The notes under the pieces are model-generated. The model did not search any database. It saw only the letters and a program-made list of their open reading frames with translations, and was not told where the DNA came from. The position numbers and the translations under genes are program-made. 64,000 nt of DNA from Plectosphaerella cucumerina (lineage: Eukaryota; Ascomycota; Sordariomycetes; Glomerellales; Plectosphaerellaceae): the NCBI GenBank assembly GCA_020746995.1, contig JAGPXD010000001.1, forward strand, positions 7,130,001 to 7,194,000, read 5' to 3'. Every line of letters starts with the position of its first letter. Position 1 is the first letter of the stretch. This document shows, one piece after another, positions 32,730 to 42,242 of this stretch.

Positions 32730-33740
32730 TCATAACAAGATCAGGTAGTTGCTGGGCGCGATGCCGGTGTCGCCGTTCTCCTTGCGCGCCTGCCACCACC
32801 GGCCGCTCACGTCGCTGACCTCGAGAATCTCATGCTTGCTGAACGAGATCTCGTTGTGGTCTTCGGGGTTGGCCTCGTAGCTGTAGATGGCCTTGGCGCG
32901 GTACGGGTACTCGGTCGGCGGGACGACTTCCTGGTCCTGGCCAGGAGGCTTCGCCATCGTGGGCGCGGGGTTGAGGGTCGGGGGACCCGCCGAGTTGCGC
33001 GCCTGCTGGACCTGAGAAAGGCCGGGGGATGGGTTCTCGAAGCCGTTGAGCTGTGCTGATGTGTACATCTGAGGCGGCTGCACAGATGTCGACGTCTCGG
33101 GACGACCGCCGCCGTAGTTCATGGTGTGCCTGGCGCCCGCGGACTCCTTCTGAAGAGCGAAAGAGTCGACATAGGCGCGAGGGCCGGCAGATGGCGCGGC
33201 GCCAAAGTAGACTATCCATACGCACTACAACACTGTGTCAGTTTGAGGGTTTTTATCCGAGATGTGCTGCCGACTCACCATAACTATGGCCATCAGGATA
33301 AAGCCTGCGGCCGCGGCCTGCCATGCCGCGCTAGGCACGAAGACGGTGGTGTGAATGACGATGGAAAGAATGGCCAGAGAGACAGCCTGATACGCCGTCG
33401 CCGCAACATGATATGTTTGGATCGTGTCCGATGCGACGATGACGAACACGCCGCCGATTATCAGAAGGTTTAGAATGATGGCCCACCAGGCCAGAGAGGG
33501 AAAGACGTTCTCTCGGCTGACGGGGCCGACAGGGCCTTGCACCTTTGCCGCGATCGAGGCGATGAAGGTAAGGAACCAGGCAGCCTGTGGTGATGACAAT
33601 TAGCGAATGGATGTGATATTATGGAAGTCGGAAATACTAACTCCTGCGATAGAGAGGGTCGCGAGGGCGAAGGGGTCTCCCAGGACGTTGCCGACCTGAA
33701 TGCCCCTCCGGCCGCCGTAATGTGCTCTCGAGTGTTCCAT
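32730..33740 (-). CDS. SHO1: High-osmolarity sensor Sho1
   Basis: Exons 33642-33740, 33279-33584 and 32730-33224 (introns 57 and 54 bases) give 299 residues. Sho1 is the plasma-membrane adaptor of one branch of the HOG osmostress pathway and of invasive-growth signalling. The N-terminus MEHSRAHYGGRR-GIQVGNVLGDPFAL is typical. Four membrane helices follow (starting about residues 28, 63, 85 and 115). After a Pro/Gln-rich linker comes a C-terminal SH3 domain: 'AKAIYSYEANPEDHNEISF', 'GRWWQARKENGDTGIAPSNY', ending LILL. The first and second introns fall within or just after membrane helices. Yeast Sho1 binds the MAPKK Pbs2 by this SH3; a Pbs2 gene lies at the right end of this window. Confidence 0.94.
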
Positions 33741-36130
33741 TTTCTGCAGGGAAGGCGATTGAAAAGAGCCGTAAGGCGGCATATGGATTCGGCCGCGGGA
33801 GCCTGACAGCGCAAGCGGACGTGTGCGGCTCAGTGTAGGAGGTTGGTGGAGGCCGCCGGGTGCGAGAACATGTAGCCGTACGCAATGCTATGCGCCGGGC
33901 GACTGACTGGGTTGGCGTGTGATGAAGACGCGAATTGATTGCGATGCGCCTGATGAAAAGAAGGGCAGGCAGGCTGGCTCGTATCCGAAGTCGACCCGTG
34001 CGCGTGGCAGTCGTCGGCGACGTGCGGCTACCTGCTGGGGTTGGGCTTGGGGAGGGGGGCCGGAAAATGAGGCCTCTGGGGCAAGTCGAATGCAGGCGAG
34101 AGGAAGGATTGCGCAGCAGTACAGCCTCCTATTTGCGAGCCTGGCGAACCGGAAACGTCGGGGTCGGTTGGGAAAGGGAAGAAGGAAATCGCGAGTTGTT
34201 CGAGCGGCGATGATTCGGCCAGGTAGCACAGGTCGGCGACGAGAGGAATCAATCCAGCGTAGAGAATCAAATGGACAAAAAGAGGGCGGATGGCGTGGCC
34301 CGGAGAATTGCAGAGGGCTGGATCGAAAAAAGGGTGGTTAAGGAGAGGGAAAGGGAGCGCGGATGGGCTGTGTGCAGGGTTTGGGTCTGGGCTGGCAGAC
34401 GCAGGATGGATGGACGAGGATGGATTAAGGGGAAGCTGTGGAGGCGGTGTTGCTTGTCGCTCGCGGGGCGGGACGCAGGAGGGAGGGAGGCGCACTGCAT
34501 CGGGTGAGTGGACGAGAGGACGGGACGGGAGAGTCGGGTTCCAGGTTGCGCTTGGAATGCGTCCAAGGCCGGCTGCTGGGGGCCAGACGAGCCAAAAGCC
34601 GCCAGGGGGCAGGGCGGCTCGTCTGAAGGGTCTAGCGCTGCGTCACCCGGGAGTGGCACAGTGTGCAGCCACGTGTGTCCTGTGGGCTCAGGTACCGATT
34701 TGCTAGGGCAGGCAGGGCTGCCCACTCCAGCCCCCACCGCAGGAGTTGCTGACGCTGGTGGCGCAAGCTGACAGGTCGAATTGAAGGCTGGGTACGGAAA
34801 AGGACTAGACGCGACGATTTTGGCACTGTGTACTTGGATAGAGACTCTTTGAAGATGCCTTCTTCCTTTTGAAGTAACAGAAACACCACTGCCTCGATCG
34901 ACTAGAGAGAACCAGAGGGCAAGAAGGATCTGCTTGCGAAGGCCCCGATGATTGCCTTTCTAGTCCTGCACATGAATCCCTACAAGCATACAGCGAACCA
35001 TGGCAGCCCTATCCAGTTTGCTCGAAGCTTCAGGGTTCATTCACAGGGAGAGATAAGTAGCGATGAGCGGACATCCACACTGACGGCGTGTCGCACCACC
35101 ACGCGACCGTCGCGCGGCCCCAGGTTTATTCCTTCGCAGGATCAAGAGTCTCCGATTATTGAGCTGCGTACTGCACTGCATGTGGATGTACCTCTTGAAA
35201 ACTTTGATAGCCGGGTTTCCAGACAATGCCGACCGGAGAGCAATCAAGCCCGACCCTTGAGGGGGTCCACATGAGTGACGCGTCTATCAAATGACTCTCG
35301 CCGTTGAAGAGCGAGACCACCTCGGGTTCGAAGGAGTGGAACACGCGCAGCAACCCGAGTAGCAGAAGGCTGAACAACTCGTCGATGAGTGGCTGTCTTG
35401 GCGCAGTGGTGATGCAACCTGGTCTATCAGTACAGTGTCTGGTACTGATCAGAGCAGACCACATTTCATCATTGCCAGCCAGCACCCTTGAAAGAGGGCT
35501 CTGCGAAGCCCAAGCACCTCTGCGGCACCGAGACACATGTCAAACTTTCGGAAGTTGTTGCGGACGCAACCTTCTTCCCCAGATCCCGTGCCTGAAACAC
35601 GGAACCGGAGTCCCGACGGTGATGTGAACAGACGGCCTTCCTTTGCGCGACTGGTATGATCGGCGCAGTCCGTGCAAACATTGTGCCGATTTAGCCTGGT
35701 GCTAGATCGCGATGCTTGCTCCGAAGAGGCTGTTTAGAGGCCCGAGGGGAGGGGGGCGTTTCCTGCCTGCTTGCCAGCAACTGCCCAGTGTCCGCGGGGT
35801 ACCCGTGCACAAACCCATGGCCCGTTTGTGTTTGAAGCCTTGCTGATGATGTGGGCTGACAAGGTACGGACCGAGTCGTCGCGCCAGTCCGCACGCACGA
35901 TTTCGTGTCCTCCGCTCGCAGCCGTGCCTGGGTATGAAAAGCTGCCGCATCCCCAGAGCATCGAGTGTCCGGTGTCGTAGCCATCATATCTTGGTCAGAG
36001 ATGTCTGACGCCATGCGCAGGTGTGCTGACTTTGCGGTTCACCATATTCAACCCTGAGCCCACCGAAGGCCTTGGAAGGGGCTGTAGTGCTTATAATCAA
36101 GCTTTATCGTCGCCCATGGACACCTTTCGG
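33741..36130. other. Large gene-free region (about 2.4 kb) upstream of SHO1
   Basis: No protein-like frame on either strand. Open frames at 34267-34737 (minus) and 33919-34341 (plus) look like GC-driven chance. It includes the SHO1 promoter and the 3' flank of the dynactin p24 gene. Confidence 0.4.
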
Positions 36131-36798
36131 TCAATAGACCTCCTCTGCCGCATGGTCTCTCGCAGCCTTCCGTGTCTGCCTCTCGATCTTGGTCAGACGG
36201 CCTTCGACATCGGCCACAAAGCGGGAGGTGCCCAGAACCCCATCTTCATACCACGCTTGTATGACAGCTTCGCTTCGGGCTCGCAGCTCAGCAGCCTCAG
36301 CCTTTTGTGCCGTCTGCGTGGCAGCAATACCTCGGAGGCGGGGAATCAGGGCGGCGAGGGCGGCGCTCTGCGAGGGATCGGGTATGGGACAGTCAGAGAC
36401 CGAGGTCAGAGACGAGGCAGTGGCTGGATATGAGGACGCTGAGGCGATGACGGTCGCGCGAATGGCTTCGGGAGAGAGGTCGATCGGTGGTTCTGATGGG
36501 GAGTTGGAGTTGAATAGGCTTGGGTTCATTCTGTCTAGTTGGGGGTCAGTCTCCGGCTCAGAAGCATGGAACTTGAGACTGCCATACAGAGCTTTATCAG
36601 TTCGGCGTAAACCTTGACCTGGCCGAGGAGGTTGTGGAAACGGCGTTCGAGGGCCTCGACATTCTCGGTAGCAGGAGTGTCGAGACGAGCGGATGGCGAA
36701 GCGACAGGGGCGCCGAACAGAAGGTGCTCGATGCGGGACAAGCGTGCTTCGAGGAGCTTGACGGTCGAAGAGAAAGGACTGTCCACGTGGGAAGCCAT
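36131..36798 (-). CDS. Dynactin p24-like subunit (DCTN3 / RO-10 type)
   Basis: Exons 36588-36798 and 36131-36534 (53-base intron, GTATGG donor, CTGAC branch) give 204 residues. The pattern follows dynactin subunit p24: an N-terminal helix 'LLEARLSRIEHLLFG', a second helix 'VEALERRFHNLLGQVKVYAELIKL', then 'SLTSVSDCPIPDPSQSAALAALIPRL' and a C-terminal coil 'EAAELRARSEAVIQAWYEDGVL'. The order and spacing match animal DCTN3, and size fits the roughly 24-kDa fungal RO-10 protein. p24 sits in the dynactin shoulder with dynamitin and supports dynein-driven nuclear distribution in hyphae. The similarity is structural rather than strong word-for-word, so a different coiled-coil protein is possible. 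Confidence 0.65.
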
Positions 36799-37478
36799 CG
36801 TATCAAAGTGTTTGCGCAAAAACCTGAGTGATGTTGCTGGGCAGTGTGTTGTTTGTTTGTCTGGCGGTCAACGTAGGCGTAGGCGTGTAAGGTCACGGCT
36901 GGACCTGCTCCCGAAGGTGGCTGAAGCTGTCACTCGGGTATCCCGAAAAGTGGCTAGCGTTTGGCTTCAGCCACCATTCCCTGCCAAGTGCCAAGGATGA
37001 CCTCGTGTCCCATCACTGGCCACACCCAGAAGCCGGCTGCGCACCTTGTGATGTTTCCAAGGTGTAACACAACCATTCCGTCTTCTGGCGTGACCAATCT
37101 TCAGGAGCAACCGTGAGCGAACCCATTCGCCACGAGGAGTCTTTTCGATCACGACGTGGGGAGCCGCTTGGTTCTGAACCTCGCTCCAGGTTTGGCGGGC
37201 GGCTCTATTCTGGGAGAGTCCAGGTCGACCTAGCTACATCATCTAGCGGCAACGAGCACGTCAGCCTGTCCGCAGTGCCCGCAAAGGGAGCCACCCGTTA
37301 CCGGCATTACCATCGAACATCGTCTCGCGCCACCTCAGCTCCAGCCGACAAGCATCCTTCTTTGCTTCCCGACTCTCCCTTTTTGAGCGCTGGCATCTCG
37401 ACACCTCTGTCGCTACTGCCAGACCCCTCCACCAGCGACACAGCGACGAAGCGACGCAACCTCCCGGAAGCAGGCTAA
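36799..37478. other. Divergent intergenic region, dynactin p24 / AVT transporter
   Basis: Contains promoters of two divergent genes and no protein-like frame. The part near 37320-37470 is pyrimidine-rich, as in many fungal 5' leaders. Confidence 0.4.
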
Positions 37479-39286
37479 ATGACGAGCTACGAGACAATCT
37501 CGAATGGAAACCTTTCCTCTGGCAGTGAAAGAAACGACGAAATGACAAGGTGAGGCCATTGATCGATCCCCGGGCGGTTAGCGAACCCGTTGACTGACGA
37601 GTGTCTTCCCCGCAGGTCACGTCGGAAAGCACGAGAGGGCGGCGGGCAAGCCTCCATGCTCAGCAGCATCATCAACCTGCTCAACACCATTGTCGGCGCC
37701 GGAACGCTAGCCATGCCCTCGGTGCTGTCGCACATGGGAATATTCTTGGGGACCCTGATGATCGTGTGGTCCGGCTTCACGGCAGCCTTTGGCCTGTACC
37801 TGCAGGGGCGATGCGCTCGGTACCTCGACCGCGGCAGCTCCTCGTTCTTCGCCATCTCCAAGCTCACATATCCAAACGCCGCCGTGTTCTTCGACGCCGC
37901 GATAGCCATCAAGTGCTTCGGCGTCGGCGTCTCCTACCTGATCATCATCGGCGACCTGATGCCCAAGGTCATCCTCGGCTTCAACGACACCATCACCGCG
38001 GATCGCCCGTACCTGGCCGACAGGAACTTCTGGATAACGGCATTCATGCTCCTCGTCATCCCGCTCAGCTTTCTGCGACGACTCGACTCGTTGAAATACA
38101 CCAGCATCGTTGCGCTGGTGTCGATTGGCTATCTTGTCATCTTGGTGGTCTATCACTTCGGGGTCGAGCCGCTCAAGGACAAGAGCAGCCTCCGCATTAT
38201 TCAGCCTCAGAGCACTGTGGCAGTTCTGAGTACTCTGCCCGTGGTGGTGTTTGCATACACATGCCATCAAAATGTAAGGCTGTCGGTGACGACTCGGATA
38301 GGCATTAGCTAACCACTGCACAGATGTTCTCCATCCTGAACGAGATCAAGGACGCCTCGCCGGCCAGGTTTGTAGCCCCATAGAACCATCCAGTCCCCGT
38401 GCGCATCACTGACGCGGCGTGTTCAGCATTGTTGGTGTGGTTGGCTCCAGCATCGGCTCCGCTAGCAGCGTCTACGTTTTGGTCGCTATCACTGGGTATC
38501 TCACGTTCGGCAACGACGTGAACGGCAACATCGTCTCCATGTGTAGGTTCAGACACACCCGATTTCCAGAAGCTCACATGCTAACATTGGCCAGACGCGC
38601 CGTCCCTTGCCACTCTGATCGGACAACTGGGCATCGTCATCCTCGTCACGTTCTCGATTCCTCTGCAAGTTCACCCGTGCCGAGCATCCATTGATGCTGT
38701 TCTGAAGTGGCGCCCGAACGCAAACCAGTCGAATAGCAGTACACGCTCCAGCTCACCAAATGGCGGCCGGCCACTTCTCGGCCCGGCAGGTTCCTCGGCG
38801 CGTCCGGATCCTGCCATCAAGCCAATGAGCGACCTCCGTTTCGCCGTCCTCACATCAGTCATTCTTGTGCTAGGATACCTGGTGGCTCTCTCCGTAACCA
38901 GCCTGGAGAGAGTTCTCGCCTATGTGGGCAGCATTGGGTCGACCAGCATCAGCTTCATCCTCCCCGGCCTCTTCTACTACAAGATCAGCGACCCGGAGAG
39001 CATACACCACCAGCGTCTCCTGAAAGAGGATGACGATGCGGGCGACGCGATAGACGCAGATGACGATATTGAGGACAGCGCAGCTCTGGCAACTAGCATT
39101 CAGAGCCTAGGAAGCGTGGCCAGCGTCGCCCTGGACCCTCGCAAGTGGCGGAAGAAGTGGAGATGGGACCTCGAGCACATCGAGCACGATGCTCTGAGAA
39201 AGGGCGCCCTTCTCCTCTCGATATATGGCTTGTGCGTCATGGTCATCTGCCTGGCCATGAACATTGTCTTCCACGCCTCCGGATGA
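37479..39286 (+). CDS. Vacuolar amino acid transporter, AVT family (AAAP)
   Basis: Five exons: 37479-37549, 37616-38273, 38324-38367, 38427-38542 and 38595-39286, with introns of 66, 50, 59 and 52 bases; 526 residues. Amino acid/auxin permease fold with about eleven membrane helices. Family landmarks are 'SMLSSIINLLNTIVGAGTLAMP' after a short cytosolic N-terminus, 'IKCFGVGVSYLIIIGDLMP', 'VVVFAYTCHQNMFSILNEIKD' across intron 2, and 'ITGYLTFG'. It most resembles yeast Avt5/Avt6, which export amino acids from the vacuole. An acidic loop ('EDDDAGDAIDADDDIED') lies before the last helix, and a Ser-rich loop sits near residue 335. Introns 2-4 bracket very short exons (44 and 116 bases). Substrate not known. 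Confidence 0.87.
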
Positions 39287-39767
39287 GATAGCGTATACAA
39301 CATAAAGATCGGGTGGTGCTCTAAGGAAGCGATCCGATGTACATAGACGCAGCGGGACAGCGGCAGCGACAGCGGCAGCATTTTGGACATACAGCCCGGC
39401 ACTGGCAGACACCGGGGGGCCTGGGTCACGAACTCGGGGGCATTGGCGGCGTTTTCGGTCCTCTTCCCTCCTTTGCGTTACCGGCAATCGGTGAACGACA
39501 TGCTTTTTTAGATGGAATAAATCGGTTTTTGATATTGTACATCTACGATCCCGGCCGTGATTTGTATATCGGTGACTTCCCATGTCGCTGGTAAGGGCAG
39601 TCGGCATGCCCACTGACGCCTGGCGATTTCGGCGTCTCGGCTCCCCAAGAATCGGCATGGCCAGAAGCGATCAGTCTATCATCGATACAACAGGCCGCAG
39701 CCTTTCCGGCCCGCCTTCGTCTATCGTACATCGGGTGCTTTTGAAAACTTCGTGCAAGTCGGATCAT
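39287..39767. other. Convergent intergenic region
   Basis: Between the stops of the AVT transporter and MRPS16. It contains a small tandem duplication, gacagcggcagc twice, at 39356-39379. No gene seen. Confidence 0.4.
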
Positions 39768-40251
39768 CTACGCCTTTTGCGTCACAGGGTTCGCCGGGTT
39801 CGCATTTTCCCGGGCTCGCAGCGATGCGGCAGCCGTCGCCTTTGTCTTGATACCGTCGGGTCCGTACTTCGGTTCGAGGAGGCCGACCTGTTGCTTCTCG
39901 TCAGCTATATCCTTCGTCGCGTGTGCCGACAGTGCTCACCATGGACAGCAACCTCCACACAGGATCGCTGGGCTGCACTCCCACGCCGATCCAGTATTTC
40001 GCCCGCAGGATGTCGATCTGGATGTCCTTGTGCGGTTTCCGGTCCTCGTCGTAGGGGTCTAGCTTGGGGATGGGGTCGTATGTGCCCAGGACCTCGAGGG
40101 GCTTGCTGTTGCGTGCTGTCCTGTTGTCCGGGGGTCAGCGGTTGGGAAAGATGCCGAAGAGGATGGGGGCGTACCTCGCGTGCGACACGACAATGTTGTA
40201 GAAGGGGGCGTTTCGGCGCCCGAACCGGGCGAGGCGCATTCGGAGGACCAT
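39768..40251 (-). CDS. MRPS16: Mitochondrial ribosomal protein S16
   Basis: Three exons, 40175-40251, 39940-40120 and 39768-39887 (introns 54 and 52 bases), giving 125 residues. bS16 binds 16S-type rRNA early in small-subunit assembly; here it serves the mitoribosome. The N-terminus MVLRMRLARFGRRNAPFYNI is the bacterial S16 signature, followed by 'ARTARNSKPLEVLGTYDPIP' and 'RAKYWIGVGVQPSDPVWRLL'. The fungal C-terminal extension is Lys/Ala-rich ('GIKTKATAAASLRA'). As in other mitochondrial S16 proteins the N-terminus itself acts for import. The in-frame upstream Met at 40413 is rejected because the family begins at MVLRMRL. Only the first exon is obvious without splicing. Confidence 0.93.
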
Positions 40252-40696
40252 GGTTGGGGATGGTGATGGGGGGTCTCCGTGATATCTGGGTATCGCGAGT
40301 TTGGCGTCTGGAAGTCGGACGGCGTTCAATGCACGGCGAAACTTTTGGACGGAAGAAAGCTGGGCCGATGCCGCCGTGTCGGGCGCGCACCTGGGCTTGG
40401 CGCGCCCTGGCACTGCACTGAAGTGGCACGGGGCCGTCAGGTCAATTCAGGGGATTAATACACTGGGGTCAGCGTGGCAGCCACACAGGACGTGCCCATC
40501 AGCCACAGTCGGACGACCTCTTACCTCACTCAGGCTTGAAGTGATGTCAATAACCCACCACACCAACACCAAACTGACGACTTGGACAAACGTCAACTTG
40601 CCACCTGCAACTCGTCTCTCCTTCCCCTCGCGCCCCTCTACGTAATAATCCAAAGCTGTTCTGTTTCTCATAATCTCCCCAAACCCCTCTGTCAAC
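40252..40696. other. Divergent promoter region, MRPS16 / NAD(P)H-hydrate epimerase
   Basis: Holds the promoters of two divergent mitochondrial or metabolic genes. No protein-like frame. A CT- and CA-rich stretch precedes the plus-strand ATG. Confidence 0.4.
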
Positions 40697-41998
40697 ATGG
40701 CTCTCAGGGTTTGTTTCTCCAGCTCGGACGACATGTGTGCATGGTGATTTGAAGGTCCGATGCTAACAAATGACATGTCACAGACTCTTGGTGCACAGGC
40801 AGCTGCCGCGCTGGACAAGGAGCTCATGAGCTCTGGCGCCTTCTCCATCGATCAGCTCATGGAGCTCGCCGGGCTGTCTGTTTCGCAAGCTGGTGAGTGT
40901 GGTCTTTCCCCCTGGATTGGCGCCTCCTTAACACGGCACAGTGTATCTGGTCCACCCTCCCAACCGAGGTCGCAAAGTGTTCGTGGCCTGCGGTCCCGGC
41001 AACAACGGTGCGGCCCTTCAACCCTCGTCGGATGACATCCTTATCTGACCGCTCCCCAGGCGGTGATGGCCTCGTTGCCGCCCGACACCTATTCCACTAC
41101 GGCTACGAGCCTGTCATCTACTATCCCAAGAGGAGCAAGAATGAACTCTATCAGGTAAGCGCTCTCTATTGCGTGCTGATATGCTGTGTGCTTCATGAAG
41201 TCCTCCACCTCCAACACCGCTTTGTTACCCCTGACTTTGGTGTGGGTGGCCAGGTCGCGAGACCCTCCACCTTTTTTGGCGCCACGCATCTCCCTCGTAA
41301 TGAAAAAAGGGAGACTGGCGCGGCGTGTATATTCCCGGCCTCCCATTGACATGAAATTCCCATTTTTCCTTTTCGCCTCATCTATGGTCGTGTTTCGCAT
41401 GTATCATATTGGCGTTATCTGACGTTTTTATCGCAGCGTCTGGCGAAGCAGCTCGAGGACTTGAAGGTCCCCTTTGTCGACGAGTTTGAACCCGCGATGG
41501 GGTCTTCGGATCATATCGTTGACGCCATCTTCGGTCAGCCCTGATGTCCCTGGACTCAGTAAACCGCGGCTCTGCTGACTTGGAGCGCAGGTTTCAGCTT
41601 CAATGGCGAGGTTCGGGAGCCGTTCCCTGCTGTGATCCGAGCTCTCGAGCAGACAAAGGTTCCGGTGACGTCTGTCGATGCGCCGTCGTCGTGGAACATC
41701 GAGGACGGTCCGCCCAAGTCTGGCGTCGGCAGCAAGTTCAGCCCTGGAACGCTGGTCAGCTTGACAGCACCTAAACCCCTTGTGAAGTTCTTCCATGGAC
41801 GACACTTCATCGGAGGCCGGTGCGTTAGCATACCATAAACTTTGCCGAGTCCGGTAGCGTAGTCCCGGAGGATGACTGACAGCCCCCTGACACAGGTTCG
41901 TCTCGCCAACCGTCGCCGAAAAGTACAATCTCGACACTATCCCCTACAAGGGCATCGACCAGGTCGTCGAGGTCGACAAGAACGGACAGAGGCTGTGA
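40697..41998 (+). CDS. NNR1: NAD(P)H-hydrate epimerase (YjeF N-terminal domain)
   Basis: Repairs damaged NAD(P)H by interconverting the R and S hydrates so that the dehydratase can restore it. Seven exons: 40697-40708, 40784-40892, 40942-41007, 41060-41154, 41437-41533, 41591-41819 and 41896-41998; 236 residues. Landmarks are 'FSIDQLMELAGLSVSQAV', 'VACGPGNNGGDGLVAARHL' (the nucleotide-binding GPGNNGGDG loop, split by intron 3), 'HIVDAIFGFSFNG' and 'VDAPSSWNIEDG'. Exon 1 is just four codons (MALR). Intron 4 is 282 bases (41155-41436), several times longer than any other in the window. The last exon gives 'FVSPTVAEKYNLDTIPYKG'. Length is standard for the single-domain enzyme. Confidence 0.92.
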
Positions 41999-42044
41999 AG
42001 GCTGAGGCAATTGGTCCTAACTGTCCGTGGGTTTGTGGCGTGCG

Positions 42045-42242
42045 TTAAATGACCTGGCATCCGCCGCTTCGGCTATTCGGGCAGACGGGGCTGTGGCATC
42101 GGCCCTCGAGCATCTCGATCAGCCGCAGCTCGACGCCGTTGGGGCAAGTGAGCAACGGGGGGTGAAAGTGTCGACAGAAGGCGACATAGACGAGGAAGAG
42201 CCTTCGGCAGACTGGGCACTCAGACTTGTGCTCCACGCACAT
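42045..42242 (-). CDS. Small Cys-rich cytosolic protein (possible zinc-binding)
   Basis: A 65-residue frame beginning MCVEHKSECPVCRRLF, with eight cysteines spread along its length (C2, ECP, VCR, FCR, TCP, RCH, VCP, GCQ) and histidines in 'CRHFHPP' and 'CHSPVC'. No secretion signal. The Met-Cys start and regular C/H spacing resemble the many short fungal proteins with CxxC/CxH knuckles that probably bind zinc, and the composition is unlike random frames here. The stop at 42045 is 47 bases from the stop of the convergent NNR1 gene, which argues for a real transcript end. No family can be named, and chance cannot be excluded. An upstream exon joined by splicing is possible but none was placed. 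Confidence 0.45.
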   Translation of the reverse strand: MCVEHKSECPVCRRLFLVYVAFCRHFHPPLLTCPNGVELRLIEMLEGRCHSPVCPNSRSGGCQVI

